DNA of 14,041 nt. It comes from JBFHRB01 sp041591915 (GTDB lineage Bacteria > Actinomycetota > Nitriliruptoria > Nitriliruptorales > Nitriliruptoraceae). Each line of letters begins with the position of its first letter. Within the stretch, counting starts at the first letter, position 1. This document shows, piece after piece, positions 1 through 7,599 of the stretch. Both the position numbers and the translations under genes were made by a program. Where the stretch lies: positions 1 through 14,041 of the forward strand of contig JBFHRB010000059.1 in assembly GCA_041591915.1 (NCBI GenBank). Direction: 5' to 3'. Under the pieces are notes generated by a model. The model was given only the letters and a program-made list of their open reading frames with translations, was not told the DNA's origin and searched no databases.

Positions 1-1
1 C

Positions 2-262
2 AACGACCTCCAGAACGCGGCCGTCATCCCCGGCGACGAGTTCGCGTCGGCCGTCCAGCGCGACCTCCGTCGCGCGGCCCCCGACCTCCGCACCGCGTTG
101 GAGCTCCTCGACGACCCGCGCCCCGACGACCCCTCGTGGGTCGAGCGCGCCGAGGCCGTCCGGGCGGGGATGTCCCGCCTCGAGGGCCTGCTCGGGCGCC
201 TCGAGGACGGCGCGCGCCAGGCGGCCGAGGACGGCGAGGACTGGTCCGGCCTCACCGACTGA
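2..262 (+). CDS. C-terminal end of an unrecognised protein (5' truncated by window edge)
   Basis: This is an open frame from the window edge to a TGA at 260-262, giving about 86 C-terminal residues that begin NDLQNAAVIPGDEF. The rest is almost entirely predicted helix rich in Arg, Glu, Asp, Ala and Leu, with two Leu-spaced helices (around SRLEGLLGRLEDG) and an acidic tail ending WSGLTD. There is no membrane segment, Cys pair or catalytic motif. The opening NDLQ is faintly like the C-terminal lobe of GHMP kinases such as IspE, but the GSGPT-type motif expected soon afterwards is missing, so I do not assign that family. Its stop lies 8 bases from the stop of the convergent response regulator. 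Base composition matches its neighbours. That it is a real gene is likely; its function is unknown. Confidence 0.6.
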   Translation, partial: NDLQNAAVIPGDEFASAVQRDLRRAAPDLRTALELLDDPRPDDPSWVERAEAVRAGMSRLEGLLGRLEDGARQAAEDGEDWSGLTD

Positions 263-270
263 GGGCCCGG

Positions 271-672
271 CTACGAGGCCGAGCGGGCCTTCTCGACGCT
301 GCGCTTCAGGGCCTCGACGAGGTCGGTCGGATCGCCGCTCTTCAGCACGAGCTCGGCGCCCAACCGCGAGACCTGGTCGCGCGCGTAGGCACCCGCGACG
401 GCCGTGTAGGCGACCATGCCGATCTCGGGGTACTCCTTGCGGATGACGTCGATCGCCTCGAAGCCGTTCATCTTGGGCATCAGGAGGTCCATCACGAACG
501 CGTCCGGCGGGTCCTCGCCGCGCGCGATGTCGACGGCCTCCTCACCGTCGCCCGCGTCAGCCACGACCGACAGCTCGGGCAGCGCGTCGAGCTGGACACG
601 CAGGAGCAGGCGGAAGTCGAAGTCGTCGTCGACGACGGCGATGCGCAGGGGCTCCGACAGGGGATCGCTCAT
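271..672 (-). CDS. Single-domain response regulator (REC only)
   Basis: This 133-residue protein consists of one receiver domain with no DNA-binding or enzymatic output domain. The acidic pocket is visible at D15-D17 (AVVDDD), the phospho-acceptor is D62 in FVMDLLMPKMNG, the switch Thr is T90 in VAYTA, and the conserved Lys is K111 in LVLKSGDP, so the phosphorylation machinery looks intact. The ATG at 672-670 was chosen because it overlaps the kinase stop as ATGA, implying translational coupling, and because the REC fold begins immediately after it. The frame remains open upstream, but that part is antisense-frame noise inside the kinase. The protein should take phosphate from the adjacent kinase. 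Without an output domain it presumably acts by protein-protein contact, as CheY or Spo0F do, or passes phosphate onward; its target is not visible here. The domain call is secure and the role is inferred. Confidence 0.93.
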   Translation of the reverse strand: MSDPLSEPLRIAVVDDDFDFRLLLRVQLDALPELSVVADAGDGEEAVDIARGEDPPDAFVMDLLMPKMNGFEAIDVIRKEYPEIGMVAYTAVAGAYARDQVSRLGAELVLKSGDPTDLVEALKRSVEKARSAS

Positions 673-1370
673 GGCGCCGGGAGCTCCACGACCGTGACCA
701 CGCCGCCCCCCTCCAGTGCGTCGATGGCCACGGTACCGCCGGAATGCTCGGCCAGCCGCGCAACCACAGGCAGCCCGACGCCCATGCCCGAGGTGTTCTT
801 CATGACCGCGGCCTCGCCCCGGTAGAAGAGCTCGAACGCGTTGCGGAGGTCGGCCTCGTTGAGCTCGGGCCCGGGCGACCGGCACTCGATGCGGGCCATC
901 CCGTCCGCCTCGCCGAGCGCCACCGTCACGGGCTGGACGCCGTAGCGAACCGCGTTGTCGACGAGGTGGAACAGGATCCAGCGGAGGGCGTCGTTGCCGA
1001 CCCGCGCGCGGGCCGACCCCTCGATGACCAGGCCCTCGTCGTCCTGGCCCGCCTCGATCCAGGCGGTCCGCACGGCCTGGACCAGGTCGACCTCACGGGC
1101 ACTGGCCGTGGGCAGTCGCGTGGACACGTCCGACGCCACGAGGACGTCGTCGAGCAGCCGCTCGAGCCGGCGCGTCGTCCGCACGAGCGCGTCGGTCAAC
1201 TCCTCCTGCTTGGCGGCCTCGGGGTTCTTCGCGACCACCTCCACCAGGCCACGGAGGGTCGCCATGGGCGTCCGGAGCGCGTGGCCGATCACGTTCATGA
1301 CCCGTCGGCGGATGGCATCGAGCTCGGCGAGCTGTCGCTCGACCTCATCCGGTGACGTGTCGGACACCAC
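669..1370 (-). CDS. Soluble HisKA-type sensor histidine kinase with degenerate motifs
   Basis: This 233-residue protein has a HisKA dimerisation helix followed by a HATPase_c domain. It has no transmembrane helix and no PAS, GAF or HAMP sensor region, so it is a bare cytosolic catalytic core. The H-box is at 29-35 (GHALRTP, H30), the N-box around N139 (HLVDNAVRYG), an F-box-like FELFYRG near 179-185, and the G2 box at 195-200 (GMGVGL). Two departures stand out. The acidic residue normally following the phospho-His is Ala (A31), and the G1 position normally DxGxG reads S-P-G-P-E (S165-E169). The start is GTG; GTG codons at 1370 and 1367 both follow a purine-rich GAGGGGGA, and spacing slightly favours the second. 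It overlaps the response regulator by 4 bases. A TAGCAT -10-like hexamer lies 40 bases upstream of the first GTG. Weak or atypical kinase activity is possible. Confidence 0.88.
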   Translation of the reverse strand: MVSDTSPDEVERQLAELDAIRRRVMNVIGHALRTPMATLRGLVEVVAKNPEAAKQEELTDALVRTTRRLERLLDDVLVASDVSTRLPTASAREVDLVQAVRTAWIEAGQDDEGLVIEGSARARVGNDALRWILFHLVDNAVRYGVQPVTVALGEADGMARIECRSPGPELNEADLRNAFELFYRGEAAVMKNTSGMGVGLPVVARLAEHSGGTVAIDALEGGGVVTVVELPAP

Positions 1371-1409
1371 TCCCCCTCGGTGCGCGGTCCCGCCCGGCGC
1401 GGAGCGTGG

Positions 1410-1415
1410 ATGCTA
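1410..1415 (-). promoter_or_regulatory. Candidate -10 (TAGCAT) for the kinase/regulator operon
   Basis: Read on the minus strand, TAGCAT sits in the 82-base gap between the photolyase stop and the kinase start. Transcription would begin about 7 bases downstream and leave a leader of roughly 30 bases ending in GAGGGGGA. The same hexamer precedes the gene at 8745. No convincing -35 is present. It suggests the two-component pair is expressed separately from the photolyase upstream of it. Confidence 0.4.
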
Positions 1416-1452
1416 ACCCCGCTGCGCGGCGCGGGCGCGGCATCCGCACGCC

Positions 1453-2811
1453 CTATGCGCCCCGGCGGTCGAGGAACCGCTGGGCCGCCTCGGCATGGTC
1501 GACGAGCGGCTTCGGGTAGTCGGCACCCCCGAAGAGCGTGTCGTCGAGCTCCCAGGGCGTGTGGATCCGCTTGCCCTCGATGTGTGCGAGCTCGGGCACC
1601 CAACGCCGCACGTACGCGCCGTCGCGGTCGAAGCGCTCACCCTGCCGGGTCGGGTTGTAGACCCGGTTCGGCCGCGTGTCCGTGCCGGTCCCGGCGACCC
1701 ACTGCCAGTTCGCGTAGTTGTTCGCGATGTCACCATCGACCAGCCAGTGCATGAAGTGGCCGGCGCCGAGCCGCCAGTCGACGTAGAGGTCCTTGACGAG
1801 GAACGAGGCGGTGATCATGCGGGCTCGGTTGTGCATCCAGCCCTCGGCCTTGAGCTGGCGCATGCCCGCATCGACGATCGGGTAGCCCGTCCGGCCCTCG
1901 GTCCAGGCCTCGAACGCCTCGGTGTCCTGGTGCCAGTCGTCGCCTCGGGGCCGGTACTCGCGCGTGGTGATCGCACCGTGGGCCCACGCCACCTGGTGGT
2001 GGAAGTCGCGCCAGCAGAGCTGGCGGACGACGTCCTCGCCTCCGCGCCGGCGCTGGTCGATCCGCGCCACGAGCTCGCGTGGCGAGAGGTTGCCGAAGTG
2101 GATGTACGGCGAGAGGTGCGACGTCCCGTCGTTGGCGAGGACGTCGCGGTCCTCGGGGTAGTTCGCCATGGCGTTCGCGATCCAGCCGCCCATGCGTTGC
2201 CGAGCGAGGGTCTCGCCGCCGCGCAGGAGCTCGGGCGAGGGCTCGCCGTCCACGAGCTCGGCTCGGGACGGGATCTCCCCGGCGGCCACACCCGCAGGCA
2301 GCGGCGGCAGCCTGTCCGGGGCGTCCTCCACCGGCCGCAACCGGGCCTCCCGCCAGACGCGCCAGTAGGGCGTGAACACCTTGTAGTGGTCCCCGCCGGT
2401 CGGGCTGAGGGCGCCGGGATCGACCACGGTGACGCCGGCGTGAGGGTGGTACTCGGCGCCGCGTTCACCGAGCGCCGAACGGAGCCGGCGATCGCGACGG
2501 GAGGCGAACCCGGACACGTCGGCGCTCGCGTGCACCGCGGTGGCCGCGATGTCAGCGGCCAGCCCTGCGACGACCGAGGCCGTGTCGCCACGCCGGACAA
2601 CGAGGTCGCTGCCGCGGGCGCGCAGGGCCGCGCGCAGGTCCGTGAGCGAGTCGAGCAGGAACGCCACGCGGTTGGGGGCAGCGAAGTCGCTGCCGAGGAT
2701 GGCATCGTCGAGCACGAAGAGGGGCAGGAGCTCGTCGGCACCCGCGGCAGCCACGAGTGCCGGGAGGTCGTGGACACGCAGGTCCCTCGTGAACAGCATG
2801 ATGGCGGTCAC
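1453..2811 (-). CDS. phr: Class I deoxyribodipyrimidine photolyase (photolyase/cryptochrome family)
   Basis: This 452-residue FAD-dependent enzyme uses near-UV/blue light to split UV-induced pyrimidine dimers in DNA. The N-terminal alpha/beta antenna domain opens with IMLFTRDLRVHDLPAL. The C-terminal FAD domain contains TGYPIVDAGMRQL, GWMHNRARMITASFLVKD, DWRLGAGHFMHWLVDGD, NNYANWQWVAGTGTD and RPNRVYNP. N365, equivalent to the flavin-contacting Asn of E. coli PhrB, and the W369/W371 pair are present. The length is normal for the family. GTG at 2811 was chosen because it gives the usual few residues before the LFTRDLR strand and lies 8 bases after GGGGA; ATG at 2799 is the alternative, and the frame stays open far upstream only as noise. 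It is divergent from lhr across 140 bases. CPD specificity is likely, but a cryptochrome-like role cannot be excluded from sequence alone. Confidence 0.93.
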   Translation of the reverse strand: MTAIMLFTRDLRVHDLPALVAAAGADELLPLFVLDDAILGSDFAAPNRVAFLLDSLTDLRAALRARGSDLVVRRGDTASVVAGLAADIAATAVHASADVSGFASRRDRRLRSALGERGAEYHPHAGVTVVDPGALSPTGGDHYKVFTPYWRVWREARLRPVEDAPDRLPPLPAGVAAGEIPSRAELVDGEPSPELLRGGETLARQRMGGWIANAMANYPEDRDVLANDGTSHLSPYIHFGNLSPRELVARIDQRRRGGEDVVRQLCWRDFHHQVAWAHGAITTREYRPRGDDWHQDTEAFEAWTEGRTGYPIVDAGMRQLKAEGWMHNRARMITASFLVKDLYVDWRLGAGHFMHWLVDGDIANNYANWQWVAGTGTDTRPNRVYNPTRQGERFDRDGAYVRRWVPELAHIEGKRIHTPWELDDTLFGGADYPKPLVDHAEAAQRFLDRRGA

Positions 2812-2907
2812 AGCCGGGTCCCCAGTGTCGTCGTGGCGCGTGGTCGTGGCGCTCGATCGTCCTCCGTCTTCGTAGCAGGCGCCTCGGTCGGATGCGGCCT
2901 CGCCCGA

Positions 2908-2921
2908 GCGTCGAGCGACGC
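2908..2921. repeat. Inverted repeat in the phr/lhr divergent region
   Basis: GCGTCG-AG-CGACGC is a perfect 6-bp inverted repeat with a 2-base centre. It ends 17 bases before the TACCGT hexamer of lhr, so it occupies the -35 position of that promoter. It could be a regulator site or chance in GC-rich DNA; no matching regulator is recognised. Confidence 0.3.
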
Positions 2922-2938
2922 GTGTCACGGGCCGCCGG

Positions 2939-2944
2939 TACCGT
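2939..2944 (+). promoter_or_regulatory. Candidate -10 (TACCGT) for leaderless lhr
   Basis: TACCGT lies exactly 7 bases before the ATG at 2952, so initiation at the usual distance would put the first transcribed base at or next to the A of the start codon. No Shine-Dalgarno sequence lies between, which agrees with a leaderless mRNA. The -35 region is not recognisable apart from the inverted repeat at 2908-2921. Confidence 0.5.
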
Positions 2945-2951
2945 CCTGCGG

Positions 2952-5900
2952 ATGGTGCTCGACCGCTTCTCCGAGCCGGTCCGCGAGTGGTTCTCGACGA
3001 CGTTCGCGGAGCCGACCGCTGCCCAGTCGCAGGGCTGGCCGGCGATCGCCGCGGGGCGCCACGCGCTGATCCTCGCCCCGACGGGGTCCGGCAAGACCCT
3101 GGCCGCCTTCCTGTGGTCGATCGACCGCCTGATGGCCGAGGACGTGCCGGCGGACGGTGAGCGCCTGCGCGTCCTGTACATCTCGCCGCTGCGGGCCCTC
3201 GCCGTCGACGTCGACAAGAACCTCCGCGCGCCACTCGAGGGGATCCGCCTGGCGGCCGAGCGGCTCGGCACCGACGTCCACCGCCCGACCGTGGGCGTCC
3301 GCACGGGCGACACGCCGGCGGACGAGCGCCGGCGGATGGCACGCCGGCCACCGGACGTCCTCATCACGACGCCCGAGTCGCTGTACCTGCTGCTGACCTC
3401 GCAGGCCCGCGAGACGCTCCGCAGCGTCCAGGCGGTCATCATCGACGAGATCCACGCGCTCGCCGGGACGAAGCGCGGGGCGCACCTCTCGCTCTCCCTG
3501 GAGCGGCTCGAGCGCGAGGTCATGCAGGCCGGCAACCCGGCGCCTCAGCGCATCGGGCTCTCCGCCACGCAGCGTCCGCTCGAGGAGATCGCGCGCTTCC
3601 TCGGCGGGCAGACCGAGGCGGGCGCACGCGAGGTCACGATCGTCGACGCCGGTGTGCGCAAGGAGCTCGTGGTCGAGGTCGTCGTCCCGGTCGAGGACAT
3701 GGCCGACCTCGGCACGGTGGTGGAAAGCGAGGTACGCGGCCCGGCATCGGCGCCACCGGCGCGCAAGAGCATCTGGCCCGCGATGCACCCGCGGCTGCTC
3801 GACCAGATCCTCGCGCACCGCTCGACCCTCATCTTCGTCAACGCCCGGCGGCTCGCCGAGCGGCTCGCGGCACAGCTGAACGAGCTGCACCACCAGCGTC
3901 TCGGCGACCAGGCCGGCGACGGCCCACCGCCCGACCTCGTCAAGGCGCACCACGGCTCGCTCGCCCGCGAGCGGCGCCTGCAGATCGAGGACGACCTCAA
4001 GGCCGGTCGCCTCCGAGGGCTGGTGGCGACGAGCTCGCTCGAGCTCGGCATCGACATGGGGGCCGTGGACCTCGTCATCCAGGTCGAGTCGCCCGGGGCG
4101 GTCTCGCGCGGCCTGCAGCGCATCGGGCGCGCTGGCCACCAGGTGGGCGAGCCGTCACGCGGCCAGATCTTCCCCAAGTACCGCCACGACCTGCTCGAGG
4201 CGGCGGTGGTGACGGAGCGGATGCTCGCCGGCGCGATCGAGAGCACCCGCTACCCGCGCAACCCGCTCGACGTGCTGGCCCAGCACATCGTCGCGATGAC
4301 GGCGATGGACGACTGGCCCGTCGACGAGCTGCTCCGCATCGCGCGCCGGTCGGCCAACTTCGCCGACCTCACCGACGAGGTGTTCACGTCCGTCCTCGAC
4401 CTCCTGGCCGGTCGCTACCCGTCGGACGAGTTCTCGGAGCTCCGACCGCGGGTCGTCTGGGACCGCGTCGACGGGGTGGTCCGCGGCCGCAAGGGCGCAC
4501 AACGCCTCGCCGTCACCAACCCCGGCACGATCCCCGATCGCGGGCTGTTCGGCGTCTTCCTCCCCGACGGCACGCGCGTCGGGGAGCTCGACGAGGAGAT
4601 GGTCCACGAGTCGCGCGTCGGCGAGACGTTCATCCTCGGCGCGTCGACCTGGCGCATCGAGGACATCACCTACGAGCGCGTCGTCGTCACGCCGGCGCCG
4701 GGCGAGCCCGGGAAGATGCCGTTCTGGCACGGTGACGGCCCCGGCCGCCCCATCGAGCTCGGCCAGGCGCTCGGCCGCTTCATGCGCGAGACCCGGGCCC
4801 TCGACGACGAGGACGGGGCGACCGCGGCACTGATGGCGTCGCACCGGCTCGACGAGTGGGCCGCGCGCAACCTCGTCCGCTACCTCGCCGAGCAGGCGGA
4901 GGCCACCGGCACGGTGCCCGACGACCGCACCATCGTCGTCGAGCGCTTCCGCGACGAGATCGGTGACTGGCGCGTCTGCCTCCTGTCGCCCTTCGGCGCC
5001 CAGGTCCACGCACCCTGGGCCATGGCCATCGAGGCGCAGCTGCGCGCGCTCGGGCTCGAGGCCGAGATGCTGTGGTCGGACGACGGCATCGCCATGCGCC
5101 TGCAGGAGGCGCTCGAGGACCTCCCGACCGAGGCGTTCCTCATCGACCCGGCGGAGGTCGAGGAGATCGTCGTCAGCCAGATCGCCGGCACCGCCATGTT
5201 CACGACCCTCTTCCGCGAGGCCGCGGGGCGCGCGCTGCTGCTGCCCAAGCGCCGCCCCGACCAGCGCACCGCGCTCTGGCAGCAGCGCCAGCGCGCGGCG
5301 AACCTGCTCAAGGTCGCGTCGACGTACCCGCAGTTCCCGATCACGCTCGAGGCCACGCGCGAGGCGCTGCAGGACGTGTTCGACCTCCCAGCGCTCGGCG
5401 AGCTGCTGCGCGACCTGCGCAGCCGCAAGGTGCGGCTCGTCACCGTCGACACGGCGCACGCGTCGCCGTTCGCCCAGTCGCTGCTCTTCGACTGGGTGGC
5501 GACCTACATGTACGAGTACGACGCACCGCTCGCCGAGCGTCGGGCCGCGGCCCTCGCCCTCGACCGCGACCTCCTCCGCGAGCTGCTGGGCGCCGACGAG
5601 CTCCGCGAGCTGATCGACGCCGACGTGCTGGCGGACCTCGAGCTCGAGCTGCAACGGGTCGTCGACGGGAGGCGGGCTCGCGACGCGGACGAGCTCCACG
5701 ACCTGCTCCGAGACCTCGGTCCCCTCGACCGGCACGAGCTCGACGTGCGGTCGGAGGGCGACCCGTCCGGCTGGCTGGACGACCTCGTGCGCGCCCGCCG
5801 GGTGATCCCGACCCGCTTCGGCGACGACGAGCGCTTCGCTGCCGCCGAGGACGCCGCGCGCCTGCGCGACGCGATCGGCATCGCGCTGCCACCGGGGCTG

Positions 5901-7382
5901 CCACAGGCGTTCACCGATCCGGTCGAGCGCCCCCTCGACGACCTCGTCGCCCGCTACGCCCGCACGCACGGCCCGTTCCACGCTGCCGACGTCGCCCGTC
6001 GCCTCGGCGTCCCGCACGACCGCGTGGCGGCCTCGCTGGAGCGGCTCCTCGACGAGGAACGGGTGGTCCGCGGGGCGTTCCGCCCCGGTGGCATCGACCA
6101 CGAGTGGTGCCACGTCGAGGTGCTGCGGCGCCTGCGGCGGCGGTCGCTCGCGGCACTCCGGAAGGAGATCGAGCCGGTCGACGCCGATGCGCTCGGCCGG
6201 TTCCTGCCCGCCTGGCACGGCATCGGGCGCAACCGGCGCGGGCTCGAGGCGCTGGCCGAGGTCATCGGCCAGCTCCAGGGCGCGGCCATCCCGGCCTCCG
6301 TGCTCGAGTCGGACGTCCTGCCAGCGCGGATCACCGACTACGCCCCGGCCGACCTCGACCAGCTCATCGCGACCGGCGAGGTCGTGTGGGCGGGAGCCGG
6401 CAGCATCGGCGAGCGGGACGGGCGGATCGCGCTGTACTTCCGCGACCAGGCCGCGCTGCTCCTGCCGGACGTCGACGAGGACGATCGGCCCGCGTCCGAG
6501 CTGCACGACCTGCTCCGTGCGGAGCTGGCGAGCGCGGGTGCGTGCTTCTGGCCGCAGCTGCGCGGCGCCGCACCGGGCGAGGACCCTCAGGACGTCCTCT
6601 CGGCCCTCTGGGACCTCGTCTGGGCCGGCGAGGTGACCAACGACACCCTCGCGCCCGTCAGGGGCCTGCGCGCCTCGAAGCGCCGCTCGACCCGGTCCCG
6701 GCCCGGCAGGCTCGGCAGGCTCGCGCCGCCCTCGGCCGGGGGCCGCTGGTCGCTCGTGTCCTCGCTGCGCGAGCCGCGGCCCGGACCGACCGAGCGTGCC
6801 CACGCACTCGCCGGACAGCTGCTCGAGCGCCACGGCGTCGTGATCCGGGAGGCCGTCAAGGCCGAGGGCACGCCTGGCGGCTACGCCGGCGTCTACCCGG
6901 TGCTGAAGCTCATGGAGGAGAGCGGGTCGGCCCGTCGCGGCTACTTCGTCGCCGGCCTCGGGGCGGCACAGTTCGCGCTGGCCGGAGCGGTCGACCGGCT
7001 GCGCTCCTTCCGCGACGAGCGCGACGTCGAGACCCTCGTGCTCGCCGCCACCGATCCGGCGCAGCCCTACGGCGCCGTCCTGGCCTGGCCGACCCGCGAC
7101 GAGGACGTCGGCGGTCGGCCTGCCCGCGCCGCCGGGGCCTACGTCGTGCTGCAGGACGGCTCGCCGGTCGCCTACCTCGAACGCGGTGCCCGCAGCGTCG
7201 TGACCTTCTCCGGCGACGCCGGATGGATCGCCCCGCTGATCGGCCTGGTCAAGGACGGTCGGCTCCGCAAGCTCGAACTCGCCCGCATCGACGGCGTCGA
7301 CGCCATGGAGTCCCCGCACGTCGACGCGCTGCGCGAGGCCGGCTTCGTCGACGGCTATCGCGGACTGGTGTACCGCGCCTGA
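2952..7382 (+). CDS. lhr: Lhr-type superfamily 2 ATP-dependent helicase, full length
   Basis: This 1476-residue protein has all the SF2 motifs: Walker A APTGSGKT (K48), motif Ia YISPLRALAVD, Ib TTPESLYLL, motif II DEIH (D165-H168), motif III SAT (S204-T206), motif IV TLIFVNARRLAERL, and motifs V/VI ATSSLELGIDMG and QRIGRAGH (Q389). These are the Lhr-specific forms. After the Lhr-core winged-helix region comes a long C-terminal part. Around residues 995-1160 it resembles the tandem winged-helix (HTH_42/AlkZ-like) modules typical of full-length Lhr of about 1500 residues. Characterised Lhr is a 3'-5' single-strand translocase that unwinds RNA:DNA hybrids and is linked to DNA repair. ATG at 2952 was chosen because TACCGT is 7 bases upstream and the fold begins at once; an in-frame ATG at 2892 would add 20 residues unlike the family. 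The neighbouring nei2 repeats the mycobacterial lhr-nei order. Confidence 0.95.
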   Translation: MVLDRFSEPVREWFSTTFAEPTAAQSQGWPAIAAGRHALILAPTGSGKTLAAFLWSIDRLMAEDVPADGERLRVLYISPLRALAVDVDKNLRAPLEGIRLAAERLGTDVHRPTVGVRTGDTPADERRRMARRPPDVLITTPESLYLLLTSQARETLRSVQAVIIDEIHALAGTKRGAHLSLSLERLEREVMQAGNPAPQRIGLSATQRPLEEIARFLGGQTEAGAREVTIVDAGVRKELVVEVVVPVEDMADLGTVVESEVRGPASAPPARKSIWPAMHPRLLDQILAHRSTLIFVNARRLAERLAAQLNELHHQRLGDQAGDGPPPDLVKAHHGSLARERRLQIEDDLKAGRLRGLVATSSLELGIDMGAVDLVIQVESPGAVSRGLQRIGRAGHQVGEPSRGQIFPKYRHDLLEAAVVTERMLAGAIESTRYPRNPLDVLAQHIVAMTAMDDWPVDELLRIARRSANFADLTDEVFTSVLDLLAGRYPSDEFSELRPRVVWDRVDGVVRGRKGAQRLAVTNPGTIPDRGLFGVFLPDGTRVGELDEEMVHESRVGETFILGASTWRIEDITYERVVVTPAPGEPGKMPFWHGDGPGRPIELGQALGRFMRETRALDDEDGATAALMASHRLDEWAARNLVRYLAEQAEATGTVPDDRTIVVERFRDEIGDWRVCLLSPFGAQVHAPWAMAIEAQLRALGLEAEMLWSDDGIAMRLQEALEDLPTEAFLIDPAEVEEIVVSQIAGTAMFTTLFREAAGRALLLPKRRPDQRTALWQQRQRAANLLKVASTYPQFPITLEATREALQDVFDLPALGELLRDLRSRKVRLVTVDTAHASPFAQSLLFDWVATYMYEYDAPLAERRAAALALDRDLLRELLGADELRELIDADVLADLELELQRVVDGRRARDADELHDLLRDLGPLDRHELDVRSEGDPSGWLDDLVRARRVIPTRFGDDERFAAAEDAARLRDAIGIALPPGLPQAFTDPVERPLDDLVARYARTHGPFHAADVARRLGVPHDRVAASLERLLDEERVVRGAFRPGGIDHEWCHVEVLRRLRRRSLAALRKEIEPVDADALGRFLPAWHGIGRNRRGLEALAEVIGQLQGAAIPASVLESDVLPARITDYAPADLDQLIATGEVVWAGAGSIGERDGRIALYFRDQAALLLPDVDEDDRPASELHDLLRAELASAGACFWPQLRGAAPGEDPQDVLSALWDLVWAGEVTNDTLAPVRGLRASKRRSTRSRPGRLGRLAPPSAGGRWSLVSSLREPRPGPTERAHALAGQLLERHGVVIREAVKAEGTPGGYAGVYPVLKLMEESGSARRGYFVAGLGAAQFALAGAVDRLRSFRDERDVETLVLAATDPAQPYGAVLAWPTRDEDVGGRPARAAGAYVVLQDGSPVAYLERGARSVVTFSGDAGWIAPLIGLVKDGRLRKLELARIDGVDAMESPHVDALREAGFVDGYRGLVYRA

Positions 7383-7397
7383 CGACGGCCGGGGCCC

Positions 7398-7433
7398 GAC
7401 GGCGGTCGCACCAGAACCGCGCTGGGAGCCGTC
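7398..7433 (+). other. Imperfect hairpin downstream of lhr
   Basis: GACGGC (7398-7403) pairs with GCCGTC (7428-7433), enclosing CCAG/CTGG (7411-7414 with 7422-7425) around a 7-base loop. The internal loop is asymmetric and there is no T-tract, so as an intrinsic terminator it is weak. It starts 15 bases after the lhr stop. Confidence 0.25.
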
Positions 7434-7464
7434 GAACGTGCTCGGAACGGCAGATCGTGCTCGC

Positions 7465-7470
7465 TACCGT
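7465..7470 (+). promoter_or_regulatory. Candidate -10 (TACCGT) for the histone gene
   Basis: This is the same TACCGT hexamer, in the same C/G-TACCGT setting, as upstream of lhr and nei2. Here it is 129 bases before the ATG, which implies a leader of about 120 bases carrying a strong Shine-Dalgarno sequence and at least one perfect hairpin. No clear -35 is visible. Confidence 0.4.
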
Positions 7471-7549
7471 GCCTGCGAGCACCGGTGGGGACGACCGCAA
7501 CCGCGACCACTTCACCGGCGCGGCTGGCGGGGCGAAACCACCGGCACCC

Positions 7550-7568
7550 GGGTCGAAGAGCTCGACCC
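7550..7568 (+). other. Perfect 7-bp hairpin in the histone gene leader
   Basis: GGGTCGA (7550-7556) and TCGACCC (7562-7568) flank the loop AGAGC. In addition, GGCTG at 7522-7526 can pair with CAGCC at 7582-7586, which directly abuts the AGGAGG ribosome site and encloses this hairpin. The arrangement could affect ribosome access. I recognise no known riboswitch class. Confidence 0.4.
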
Positions 7569-7586
7569 ACCGAACACGCAACAGCC

Positions 7587-7592
7587 AGGAGG
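7587..7592 (+). promoter_or_regulatory. Strong ribosome binding site AGGAGG
   Basis: AGGAGG lies 7 bases before the ATG at 7600. It fixes this ATG as the start and argues for high translation. Most other genes here have weak sites or none. Confidence 0.8.
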
Positions 7593-7599
7593 GCAGCTG

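Noticed and set aside
2..262. IspE (GHMP kinase) identity for the first partial gene
   Set aside because: Only the opening NDLQ resembles it; the glycine-rich GSGPT motif expected in the C-terminal lobe is absent.
1421..1452. GC-rich repeat-like run (gcgcggcgcgggcgcgg) between photolyase and kinase
   Set aside because: It is short, imperfect and typical of background composition; no defined repeat unit or stem with a T-tract.
2892..2951. Earlier ATG (2892) adding 20 residues to Lhr
   Set aside because: The extension is Arg-rich and unlike the family N-terminus, it has no ribosome site, and the TACCGT-7-ATG geometry supports 2952.
1495..3069. Open frame of about 520 codons on the plus strand antisense to the photolyase
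   Set aside because: It runs across the photolyase and the divergent promoter region, has shadow-like composition and no motifs. The minus-strand photolyase is certain.
4155..7319. Open frame of about 1050 codons on the minus strand antisense to lhr
   Set aside because: It is a GC-skew shadow of the lhr reading frame. The product is low-complexity (Arg, Val, Glu, Asp, Leu, His), shows no domain and lies wholly inside a gene with intact motifs.
7432..7447. Possible LexA/SOS box beginning TCGAAC upstream of the histone gene
   Set aside because: Only the left half matches the actinobacterial consensus TCGAAC-N4-GTTCGA; the right half has wrong bases and spacing.
7438..7599. 54-codon N-terminal extension of the histone protein from a GTG at 7438
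   Set aside because: AGGAGG lies 7 bases before the ATG at 7600. The extension has no histone-like sequence and would cover the hairpin-rich leader.
7465..7599. Known riboswitch in the histone leader
   Set aside because: I could not match conserved cores of cobalamin, SAM, ydaO or cyclic-di-GMP riboswitches; only generic stems are visible.
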